Assembly: GCA_000697665.1 (NCBI GenBank)
Contig: KL197771.1
Location: 25,980 to 89,979 of the forward strand
DNA from: Jaapia argillacea MUCL 33604
Taxonomy: Eukaryota > Basidiomycota > Agaricomycetes > Jaapiales > Jaapiaceae
Reading direction: 5' to 3'
DNA: 64,000 nucleotides
Position 1 is the stretch's first letter, and every line of letters begins with the position of its first letter. Below are positions 44,491 through 55,312 of this stretch, in pieces. The notes below the pieces were generated by a model that searched no databases, was not told the origin of the DNA, and was given only the letters and a program-made list of their open reading frames with translations. Made by a program: the position numbers and the translations under genes.

Positions 44491-47400
44491 CTAGAAGACC
44501 GTCACGAAAGCATGTGAATCCATGTAATTATCTACATAAAAATCTTCGGCTTCTTCGAGGACGCTACTCTGTGTCCACTCTCTAGAAACTGTAGGTCCAA
44601 ACTTTGGGAACAGAAGGATACTTCGACGAATGTTGGCGACCGGTATGATGGCCGCGACACGTACCCCGTCCTTGTATGTTCGAGAGACCTTGTACATCAA
44701 GTGGTTCGGCTCCGGTGACTTGAAGGTGGAAAACCACTCGACGTACGCGAGGTATCCAACATCTTCGTGTCCATTGGGAAAGAGTGATTGGAGGTCAGTG
44801 GGTCGGAGACGAAACACAACCCGGACTTGAGCGACACGACGGCCTAGCTCAAAGAGGTCAGAACAAGCTCCAAGTCTGGGAAGGATCGCAGATGACTGAC
44901 CTTCGATACCAATTGTGGAGGATGTCTCATCACCAAGATCAACAAGCACAGTATCAAATCGCGCGGGAATGGGGCGACCCCGCTTATCCTTTCGGACTCG
45001 ATGAATATGAACAACATCCATGATGTCAGGGGCATTGGCGAAATCGTGAGGGTCTGGGTTCCATAGCTTGATTTTGTGGTAGATGGGTATAGACCGAAAC
45101 GGAATGAAGATGTTTGCGGCGGCGCGCTTGGTTTGAGCTGCGGAATACGATGGATTTCGACGACGAGCAACGAACATTGAGAGGGCATTGCGAAAGTCCA
45201 CTGCCCCGTAGTCATTCGCAAGATCGTCGAAGTTAACAGCGGGGCATGACGGGTTGCGTGTCATCTGGATGTGTTGGTGCTCGACCTTGTTGAGAGTTTG
45301 GGCGAGAACGGAAGGGCACCCAGCCTTTCTCCATTTGACGAAACTCTCGTGGCGGTGGATTTTCTCTTTCCGTTCTAGCCACAAGGTCATTTGAGGGTAC
45401 TCTTCCTTCCTATTCGTCGACACATACGCATCCTTGGCAAAATCGATGTGGAGACGTTCGGTGGCTTCAGTATTGTAGTTGTCGGTCGTCCCAAAAAGCT
45501 CAATGGAAGTCCGGTAATGCTGCGCATTGTGCAGTTTCGGGAGGTTGAAGTGGGCTCGAATACCAAGATCGATGAAAACATCCTTATTGAGATGGAATTC
45601 TGACAGGGATTCGTCGAGCCGGTCTAAAGTACGCGCATTGTGACTTGGGTACTGAGCGATATAGAGATAATCGAGCAGGGACCGAACAGCCCTGACGAGA
45701 CGGGTGGTGGACTGGTTATCGGGAAGGCGAAGGTCGACAATAAGGCCAAGTAGAATCCGGCACATGTCCTTGTGTTCCTTTCCGGAAACACGGGAAAGTG
45801 TTGTAATCCCTTTGGAAAAGTGTCGAATATTGTGGTTGGGAGGCATTCGTCGACATCGAGCGTCGATTTCGCTCGCCCCGAAGGCAGAAGTCAGCCACGT
45901 GAGTAGATGCTTGATTAAACCTTGGTAGAGCTGATGGAGGATGTCGGGAGTGATGGACTGAAACACATCGGCGTAAGGGAGATCTTCCCAGAAAGGATGA
46001 AAGACCGGTTCAATCCCGGCGTCGGCACATGCACGAGCAAACACCATAGGATCTTCGTCGTCGATCTTGTCCAACGCCTCCAACACCTCAACAAAATCCC
46101 GGGCCTCATAAAGCACACCATCACCCAGCGCTTCATGCGGGACATGGCAAGTTGGACACTCTCCATTCTTGGTACATGTTACAAGTAGCTGTTCGGGATA
46201 GTCGCCGACATACACTGCGAAGATGGGGTGGCAACGCCGAGTAACGCCGTCGCCGCTGGTCATGTGTACACCTGTGATGCCAGCCTCCTTCAAAGGTGCC
46301 AAAACTCGACGCATGCACGCATGAAAGAGGTTTGCTAGTGCGCGACGACGAGCTGCCTTATTTGTCATGTGCTCCAATCGTGTTGTGGGGAGGTATGCGA
46401 GTAGGATTTGTCCTCGCCGAGAGGGCTTGCGTCGCACTTCCTTGGGTAGATTTCCGATGGTTATGTAGACAGGATAAGCAGTCTTGTTCCGGAAGAGGGT
46501 GAGCTGGGTCTTGTCGGAGGAAATGATGATAGGCAAAATCGTAGCACCAGGAGATTCCTTCTCAATTGCCACCTGGAATAGAGATAAGTTGAGTCCGGGT
46601 ACTCAATAGCCTGGAATTTGGATTGTCGACAAACCTGTGTGCTCCACCACCACTTTCCGGTATGCATATCATGGTAGAGCCTATCTGTCTTGTCTTCGTC
46701 AAGATAATGCCGTTCAGGGGAGAATACAAGAACAGGCGAAAAGTCAGGCTCGCCCCACAGTGCTTTAACACATTCGATCACGTCTCGGAAGTAAACATCA
46801 AAGGTTTCACCCGCGATGACTATCTCCTCGCGTTTGAAATGTGGACGACCTGGAAGCTGTTCGTCGACAATCTTGTTCAGTTCCCGAGAGTTCTTGTATG
46901 ATAATCCAAGAAGCTGAGAGAGCTAAACAACCACCGATCAACGAACGCACAACAATGAGGCCAGATAATGACTTACCCCTTCGATACCCAGCAACTCCGT
47001 AAAGGCAGTGGAGCCTGCGCCACGAAGCTTCCCCCATTTTGCCACGTCCCAGTCGGTCTTTGAGGTAAAAGGTGCATAGATATTATTCTGGTCTCCTCCA
47101 CCAAGCGATCGTTGATACTTGAGATAAGTTGAGCTAGCAGCATCTTTCTCGACAACAGCTCCCGCACGCCCTCCAAAACGGACAACGAATGGTCGCACTG
47201 CAGGGCGCTGCTCGGATTGGCGGCGTTCCTCACGATTCGGGGGTGGTTCATGGTCTTCTTCCATAGGCGCAGGTGGCGAATGTGATGGCAGTGAATGCGA
47301 AGGTGGTGAATGTGAATGCGAAGGTGGTGAATGTGAATGCGAAGGTGGTGAATGTGAATGCGAAGGTGGTGAATGTGAATGCGAAGGTGGTGGCTCCCAG

Positions 47401-47783
47401 CCTGGGGCATCATCCTCATCAATGTTCCCCGGTAGCTCATTTGGGTCACATTCGGAGTCACTGTCGGACTCTTCGTAGTTCCCTTGTGGATATTCTCGGG
47501 ACCCTTCAGGCCCTGAATGATCCTCTGGATCACCTTGCCAGTTAAAATCCTCCTCTCGATAATTATCCCCGAAAAAATCCCCTTGAAATCAGAGTGGTGA
47601 ACCCATATCCTGCTCATCTTCATCATCATGGTAAGTCGGCTGTGTAAGACCAGGCATATGAGACTCGAATGCGTCCCGTATTGCAACACAACGGACATCC
47701 TTGGTGGTGGCGAGATGATGAGAATATCCACTGTGAGTGAAATATTGGGCACAGCCCGGACAAGGGGTGTTGCGTATGGACAT
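44491..47783 (-). CDS. Plavaka-type transposase (CACTA-like DNA transposon)
   Basis: Exons 47783-46977, 46922-46635 and 46572-44491 join in phase across 54- and 62-nt introns, 1058 residues in all. The N-terminus has 'CPGCAQYFTHSGYSHHLA', the Cys/His finger usual for the family. A low-complexity linker follows with four to five 'SPPSHSH' units. The core reads 'GWWWSTQ', 'ILPIIISSDKTQLTLFRNKT', 'YPVYITIGNLPKE' and 'PDILHQLYQGLIKHLLTWL' (about 45935), the Plavaka hallmark blocks containing Asp residues of the presumed RNase H-fold active site. One in-frame TGA falls at codon 65 (about 47590), so the copy is probably inactive or has a small mis-assembled intron. Plavaka mobilises DNA by cut and paste. 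I could not identify its terminal inverted repeats. Confidence 0.8.
47276..47395. repeat. 21-bp tandem repeat within the transposase gene
   Basis: The unit 'gaaggtggtgaatgtgaatgc' is repeated about four and a half times and encodes the 'SPPSHSH' linker on the minus strand. Confidence 0.85.
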
Positions 47784-47978
47784 GGGAAAGGAGTTGGGCG
47801 AATCTGAGGGAGAGTCGCACAAAAACATTGGACTTCGTGCCGGACCTTGACTCGTCCGGCGGTCCAAGCGGAGTGCCCGCAAATCGGCTCGGAGTAGGAT
47901 GACAAAATGAACGCCGCGCCAGCATGGCCTTGTCCGTTCACCTCGTCCCATTGCTCCCTCCTCATAATTGTTTCGCTC
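47784..47978. promoter_or_regulatory. Shared bidirectional promoter region
   Basis: The Plavaka gene (minus) and the DUF6532 gene (plus) start 195 bases apart and head to head, so this interval probably drives both. No specific element is identified. Confidence 0.4.
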
Positions 47979-50543
47979 ATGTCACGCAATACTCGGTCCA
48001 AGAAAATCGCTGAGAACAGCAATGCCCAAGCCAAGGAGGACGCAAAGAAATTGATGTACAAGGAGCGTGGCCAAAAAGCTGCAGCAACGCGGAAGGCAAA
48101 TGCTATGGCCAAAACCCAACCAGGTGAGTTTCATCATCGACTAAAATCGGGCTATGGACAGTAAAGCTTTGGCGTACCGATTCACAACCGCTAGCGCCAG
48201 CAGTAGCCGAGCCACAAGGTCAAGCTGAGATGCATGATGTGGGTCAAGTTAAGCCAACAAATAGTTCTATGGGTGAGTTAGATGCTTGCTATCTCTTCGT
48301 CTTGGGGATTCACGCGATGGTCAACAGTTGAGGACGAAGCGACTCGCAAGCGCGCGTTATCTTCGGTCGTCACTGCTCAGCAGGGCAAACGTCTCAAATC
48401 AGGTAATGGCCTTCCCACGACTGTTTGTTGGCACTCACAAAGTATCCAGACAGAGACAAGCTGGTCGAGGAGGCTAACAAATCAGATGAGAAGGGGAATC
48501 AGAAGCGTCGTAAGTGTCATGAGTGGCGCGATAAGGATGATATTGACTGAAGGACAGGACATGGACCAGCCCGAATCCTTTCGGATAGCGAACTTGATGC
48601 GCCTCCAGTCGAATCATCCCGCAAATCAAGCCAGCTAAAAAAGGGTGAGTGTCTTCAACTTGAATCAAATGGCAAATTTGTTACTCACCTGTTAATTGGA
48701 AAGGGGGGTCTGATAAATCTGGTAAAGATGTCTTGGACGTTGATGAAGGCTCCTTCAACGAGGAGGGTGAGGATGCAGAAGTGGGGTTCGTGGGATCGGA
48801 GAACGAAGAGGAGAGGGATGCGCGAGAAGCTGAAATTCCCGAGCAAGCCGATGATTGGTTGTACGAGAGTGGAGTCAAGCCCTCAAAACGCCAAGAAAAG
48901 TTAGATTTTGAGGTCAGCCTAAGATGCTCGGTGAAATACTCTTGCTGACTGTGAGCATTGTTCGTAGAGGCCTTACTTCCCCCAAACTAATCCCAGGACG
49001 ACAACTCCTGCCTCCAAACTTCCGTTGCCAGTGCGCATCGGCAGCAAGTCTACTCCTCGGCAAACCCCAGCAACACCGTCAGCTAAGCCTCCTCGCCATC
49101 GGAGGAACCGTTCCAGTGTGGATGTCAAGGTGCACCCCGTTACTATCCCTGTTGCTAGTCGGCACACTCCATCAATTGCGAGCAAATCCTCCACACATCC
49201 CCCACCAGACAGTTGCCCACGCCAGACTGCACGTGGTACAAGTGTGGCCCAGCTTGATGATGTGTCGGATGTTGACGACAACAAGGGGCTTGGTTTTACT
49301 TTGAAGGTGTGCCATGCTATCACAACTGGCCAGTTTCATGTCCTGAGTGCCCTTCTTTCCTCGAGACGGAGATGAGCTGCGATGAAGACGTCAAGATAGG
49401 TATTATGGCCGCTGTAAATTCAAGTGTCCCAAACTATGCCGATCTGAAGCTAGGAGAAACGGGCAAGATTAATCTCGGTCAGCAGTCTGAGGAAGTACAG
49501 GACGTGATGCGAAGGTCGATCCCGCGATTGTTGCTGGAGGCTTGCTTCGAAAACACATTCCCTATCAAGAAGGAGCTTACAAACCTCACTACAGATATTT
49601 TGCTACACGTTGCGCATGAAATTGGCTACACGGAAATTGTCAATCGGTTGAATCAGAGGGCGGAAAGTGCTGAGGTGAAAAAATACCGAAGGAGATTTGC
49701 ATCTGTTGTACGTGGTATTTCGATATCGTTCGAGTTAATATTGGCATCACCTCTGATCCTCCTTTATAGCCCGAATCCCGTTTCACCCTCGCTCGCGGTG
49801 ATTTGAAGGATACAGCATCGAAATGTGTTGCTTCCTACCATGCCCTACCAAGTGACCGCGACAGCTGCGAGAAGCGGGTTGAGACTCTCAAGGCACGCAG
49901 CCCCCAATACCCCTTCATTTTCCCTGAGGGCCGCAATGTAGGCTACCCACTCCGAGGTTTTCTTTCGAGTGGATGTAACATTTCACTTTGCAGGGCAAGG
50001 GCCTCCTTCGTGACAAGCCATTCCTTCACCCCATGATCATCTACGTTCTTCGAGAAGGTTTCTTTGGTGATGATTCCATTGTCGCTAACTTCCCCGGTGC
50101 ATTCATCCCAAAGAAAGGTGCCGATCCAGAAGTCCCACCGCCCATGCTTGCGTTAGTAGCAACTGCGGTGCGTTCGCTTCTTCCAGGGCAGCTCCACGCA
50201 TACTTACTTTTCTCCTCCCCCCGCCACAGGTTTTCGCGGCCCTGGATGAATGGACGTCTGGCACTCACACAACAATCAAGTTCGAGGCTAACAAGTATGC
50301 CAGTATATACCAAGATCATATCCACACCCGTTCCGATCTCGAAGAGCTGCCAGCTACGGCTGGTACTTACCACCCCCTGATGGCTAAGATCTTCGCTGAT
50401 GCTCAGTAAGATCCCACATCCTTTCCCTCCTTACGGTTGCTGACGTCCATCTACAGGTGTGGCTGTCGTCCAGTAGCTCGTGTCCGTCCAGCGTCTGAAA
50501 TGATTCAACATATCAATCTTGAGGATGACAGTGATGAGGAGTA
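47979..50543 (+). CDS. DUF6532 domain protein
   Basis: The start MSRNTRSKKIAENSNAQAKE opens a basic, disordered N-terminal half spread over several exons (to about 49300, with 'RRNRSSVDVKVHP'). The C-terminal half is the conserved DUF6532 region: 'VMRRSIPRLLLEACFENTFP' (49508), 'YHALPSDRDSCEKRVETLKA' (49839), 'KPFLHPMIIYVLREGFFGDD' (50016), 'FPGAFIPKKGADPEVPPPML' and, after an intron, 'VFAALDEWTSGTHTTIKFEA' (50229). It ends 'INLEDDSDEE'. Introns are about 50-75 nt. The family has no known function, is expanded in Agaricomycetes and is often beside transposons. Here it is divergent from Plavaka, suggesting a cargo or accessory role. The frame appears open throughout. Confidence 0.75.
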
Positions 50544-50869
50544 GTGTAGTCTCAGGCTCTCGGGTGCATCCCCATCTCGATTGTGTTTCGTTCAACTCTG
50601 TGTCATTCGTTTACACGTAATATGATCTGCTGCCTAATGCTCCTAACGCTACCTGGCAGCCTGAATATCACCTGAAAATGAATCTCCAACGAAATGAAAA
50701 TATCCTCTTACCAACGACCAACGGGTTGACTCTTAACGATAATTAGTCGATAATTGGTGACCAGCCCATCGCCAGCCTGGCGCAGGATTATTTTGGACTT
50801 AACTAAAATCTGATAATTGGTGCCAAAGGCTAATTAGTTCTTATTAGAGACAATTTTATCTTATTATCG

Positions 50870-51000
50870 AATAGGCTTTTCCCTGATGCAACACACAGTT
50901 AACCAGGATGCACGTCATTGCACCGAAATGTTTCACAAAATACTCCAGAGACCATGGAGTCTGTAAACAACACGACACATCCTGGATGACGATGGGAATG
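50870..51000 (-). pseudogene. JmjC-protein fragment
   Basis: The minus-strand frame reads 'VDIPIVIQDVSCCLQTPWSL' followed by 'EYFVKHFGAMTCILVNCV'. This matches the cupin-entry part of the JmjC gene at 25-28 kb ('TPLIVTGLDRQFQLPWSPQY', 'FIDHFGSQVCEIVDC') in spacing and key residues (P, PWS, YF, HFG, C). Nothing else of that gene is recognisable nearby, so this is a short captured or decayed piece lying between two transposon-associated genes. Confidence 0.5.
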
Positions 51001-52936
51001 TCAACGACAGACCGCTGGACAGCGAACGAAGAGGCACAGATGGATCTTACACTACGCGAGGTGAAACAGAAAGGACACACCGAAAAATCCTGCAATTATA
51101 CTGACAAGTGAGCAGAAGAAGTATAGTTATGACATATCATGAAGACGCACAACGATAGACTTCACGCAGCGGCACAAACGCCAGTTGAGCAACGAAATAC
51201 GAACCAAGGGCACAAGGACTCAGACAGGATTGACGTGGCAGTATAGCACGAGACAGACACGCCGAGACTGTTGCTATTGGAGAGAGCGGGCGAAAGTTGG
51301 ACTGAGCGTTGACGTAACCCCACTGATCGGTCCGAGGGTGACAGCGATAGCGAGGCAAATGCAGAGTTCTCACTGCGCACTCTGAACTGACCAGCAAGAA
51401 GCGAAAAATACCGTTTGGCGCATTCAGTCTGTCGACGTCGTTCGTCGGTTACTGCACGTCACCAACCAGCTTCAAAAAAATGTTCCCAAATCAATAAGGG
51501 AACTATGACGTGAGGTGGCCGTCACAACGTCTGCTCTTTTGTATTGAACGTGTTCATTTCCCCTCGCCAGAACCCTCCTTTGAGTTGGGGATTTCGCTAT
51601 ATAAGGCGCAAGGCCGCATGCGCGGCACGACCCGCTACATTTTGCCAGACACCGGAGTTGTAGAGAAACATGAAGCAGGTTGTCGTCGGTAATGATATTG
51701 TACAAAGATTGGTACAGGTCAAGTACAGGTTGTTACGAAAAAGCAGCAGTCGAAGAGCTCGGACGGTCAGAGGCTCGTCTCACGTCGCTTCTACCACGTC
51801 CCTTACATAGCCTCACTATCCAACCATTGCTTGAGCCCTTGACGACACTATCGCAACCTGTCTCGTCAACCTCGAAGTCTTTCATCCACACCCATAGTCT
51901 CGGAATGAATCCCACAACTTAATCTCTGAGTCGAGTGTCTTCGACTCCCGACAATTTCCAGGCAGACTCGGCGACAATGGCATCTGACGAAGGTGATTGC
52001 TAGCGGATAGCGAGATGGCTGTCGGGCAAATATGGCGCTCATACGGATGATCAAGACATACCTCAATGACCTTTGAGCAGGAAATGCAAAACACTACCAC
52101 ACTGGCATGTCACAACTGTATTTAGATGCCGCATATGAACAATTCGAGTCTATTCCGGTCCGTGTCGCATCTTGGTCGCGGCATCAAGTGCTGCGCATGT
52201 AAGTCCGTACTTGTTAGCATAGTCATTACCTGACAACAAATCTTGATTGGAATCGGGAATATATGTTCGCGATTGAGTTTCCAAGGCAGATTTCTTTGGA
52301 TTACCTCTTTGAAGCCCCAAAATCCTCAAATAAACCCCCAATGAATCGAAATAAATTCAGAGAAAAATTCAGTTGTAGTTATGTGTTTGTTTTGGAGTGG
52401 CCAAACCAAGTGGGAGAAGTTTGTAAGTGATGGGGTGTGTTTAGGGCTGGTTCACCGAGAATGTCCGACCCGCGGGGACTTTTGCCATATAGCAATTGCC
52501 ACATGTAAAGCAGCAAAGCAGAAAACTAGTGTTCTGCTAGATTGACTCTCCTAAGAAATTTGCTATTGCGACTATCTGGTGGATTTCTATGTCCCTCTTG
52601 GGCTCTAGTAATTTGCTCGTCCTTCAATATAGTAGTTTCCTCCAAGCGACTTGTGGGAATTTACTATTTTACGACGACACTTCCCGAGTCCCGATGACTT
52701 CAGGCTTGCATAACGCGTTTTGCCAATGTCTCCCACCACCCTCATCATCACTGTGCACGTCCTCCTCCCCTCTGAGCAGTCTTCCTAGGCAGCACGAGGT
52801 TGGATAGGTCTGCTCTTTCGGATGGGTTTCGCGTTGCCCTTACACGCCATCTCAACGCCTTTGACATGCGGCCTTCTCATGGCCTCCCTGGACATCAAAT
52901 AAGTCGAAGGCCGTTTCAAAGCACATCCTCCTACCA
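51001..52936. other. Gene-free interval inside the cassette
   Basis: No supported gene between the DUF6532 and KDZ-associated genes apart from the JmjC piece. Immediately before it, 50700-50880 is AT-rich with 'gataattagtcgataattgg' and related short repeats. Around 52350 a few 'aaattcagagaaaaattcag' boxes resemble the repeat at 59.1-59.9 kb. Confidence 0.4.
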
Positions 52937-55132
52937 ATGGCTTCCGCACTCCTCCAGGCCTTGAGCTCTTGCCCGGAAATACTGGATACCTTGTCGCTTC
53001 ACAAAATCTATCTATTTCTCAGTCTCGTTCAACAGCTACGCCCCCGCATTGGTCGAGGGATCGCACCCCACGTTCCTGAACCTCCTTTGATTCTTGAAGA
53101 CGACGTGGCAGGATTTTTGGGGAGTGTACTGGGTGTTAATCAGACTATTGTCTCGAGATGTTGGGAGACCTTTCGTGTGTATGCCTGGGATGCAACGGGC
53201 TGGGGGGCTGATGGCCTCTTGGGGAACCCAGCTAATCTGGAGCTCTTTCTCCACCATGGTCTTCTCTATAACATTGGTGTGTCCATGCTTTTGTCCGACC
53301 TTTGAATCCTCAGCCTTACCGCCCTTCTCAGGCTTTCATGACCTTGAACCCCCAACTCGAATATGCATGGACCCGCGCTGCATACGTCCAGATGGCGCCC
53401 AGCCCGAGCTTGTGGAACGACGTTGCCACCCTGTCACCCTCTTTACGTGTGACGTTGGTGCCGTTCCAGTTTGGTCAAACTCTTTATACTGTCGTGGTGA
53501 GTCGTTATTGCTTGGGCATGGCTGTGGGTGTTCTAAACGTGATTACCTCAGGCTGTAGGACACGTTATCACCACAATTATTATGTCCACGACAGTGCAAC
53601 CCAACGCACATACTACCCTGGCATCCCTTCCATCCTACAGGGATCAAAACGTTTCTACTTTGAGGCATTGCTTTGCGAACGATTTCGCAACATGATGGTT
53701 TGCTCCTGGTGAGTCTATACATTGGATGTCATTGGGTTTTGACCCCCACTCACAACCATTGTGATAGGACTTCGGCAACAAATTGTGCAAGGATCTACAA
53801 CCTTGAGACCCCAAATGCAAGCTCACGACCTCAAATTCGGTGGCCTATCAGCCTGAAGATGGACTGCGAGAATGTTTGGGACGCGTTCTTCATGTACAGC
53901 CTGCTGAAGGATCACCACGAGCAAGGAGCTGGTCTCACTCTCGAACACAAGGTCTCGTCTCATGCCGCTCGTCTTTTTCCTGCGCTTGAGACTCGGAACA
54001 AGGCGATGGTGGGACCGGGCCAGCCTCGATGGAGCCATGCTTGTGACCTCTGTTGTGAGATGCGAACCACGCCCGATGGTGAGACATGTAAGTTATCTGT
54101 CAGATTTGTCTCTCTTATTTGGTTCTTATCCTTGACTCGGTGTAGGGGCCCTTCGTGCTGTTGTGACAGATGGCGTAACCCTCGGTCATCCATGCTGTCG
54201 TGTTCATGATTGCAAGACACCCCTTGAAAGCCAGCGGGATACATATTGTCCCCATCATGATGCTTTAAAGAAAAAGTGCGCTGTTGATACATGTGTCAAC
54301 GAAATTGAAGCCGGCTTTCAGACATGCCCCCTCCCCGATCATCGCACACTTGAGGATAATCATCGAGAACAAAACCGCGCGATGTTTCAACTGAAGCGAC
54401 GGCTCGAGAACCTGAAAATCTCCCAGACGGAAGATTCTCTTCGAACAGAGGATGGAGGCACGGTTGCAGGAGACGAGCTCGATGATGTTCAGTGTGAGGG
54501 CAAGCCGGAAGAGGGTAACCGGAAGTATCGAGCCCAATTTGGGCGGAGACGAACACATAACGAAGAGCTATGTGTTGCAACATGTGGAGTTATCCTTGGT
54601 CGCGCGACATTTTTCGGGTCGGAGGGTCCAAATGGTGTTCGAGTAAGTTCGAACCCATCTTCCATGTGATAGGATGCTCATTTCTTTGCAGGTCTTTCAT
54701 CGAACTTTGTTCCCCACTCCACAATCATTGCCTGGGTGCATATTTCACGACAATAATTGCAATGTGAAGAAGGTTCTTGAATCTTTACGCGATGATTATT
54801 TCTGGAGGTGCGCTCTACCAGTGGATGTCTTTCATATGAAGACCAAGCACAAGGAATCTGATCAATACTGCAATTCCCGGTGTAATCCTGCAAACTGGCC
54901 AAGCCTGATGACTGTCGATGGGAAGTGGCGTTTCAACTCGTCTGCTGCAGAGATCACGAACGCATGGTTTGGAGGATTCCAGTCGATTGTACGAGAGATG
55001 CGAGTTGAGAGATATAACTTTTTTCTTGACGAAATGATCAAGATACGCAATGAATTGATTGTGGAGGATCTCGAACAGAAGGGTGCTCGTCCATATAATA
55101 TTCCTCGTGCTGTATTACTTGGATCTACATAG
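52937..55132 (+). CDS. CxC5/CxC6 cysteine-cluster protein with KDZ-transposase-like C-terminal domain
   Basis: Exons start at 52937 (MASALLQALSSCPEILDTLS) and run through introns at about 53278-53314, 53495-53552, 53709-53768, 54089-54145 and 54642-54691 to the TAG at 55130. The first half carries a CxC5-like cluster ('RICMDPRC', 'LFTCDVGAVPV', 'LYCRGCRTRYHHNYYVH'). The middle has the CxC6-like cluster ('HPCCRVHDCKTPLESQRDTY', 'CPHHDALKKKCAVDTC', 'FQTCPLPDH') and a helical linker. The last exon has 'IFHDNNCNVKKVLESL', 'DVFHMKTKHKESDQYCNSRC' and 'NSSAAEITNAWFGGFQS', whose Asp and Glu fit the C-terminal acidic residues of the KDZ RNase H fold. The first intron (37 nt) is unusually short. The frame is otherwise open, so it looks intact. 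It is probably part of a DNA transposon or its cargo. Confidence 0.75.
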
Positions 55133-55312
55133 TCAACTAGTTGCTAGTACGGGATATCATGTTTGTAAAGTCATTAAGGAGGAACTAGTCAAGAAGGAAT
55201 GGACGTGTAGGCATTATCACCATAGAGGGGGGAGTAAAGGTAGAGAGCATGAATATACGTGAACAATCGGTGATGGGATGGAACAATAGTGTGTGGTAAA
55301 GGAAGGGTGCGG

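Noticed and set aside
46973-48112. A 379-residue minus-strand frame
   Set aside because: It is a shifted frame over the Plavaka N-terminus and its 21-bp repeat, giving artificial 'HHLRIHI' units.
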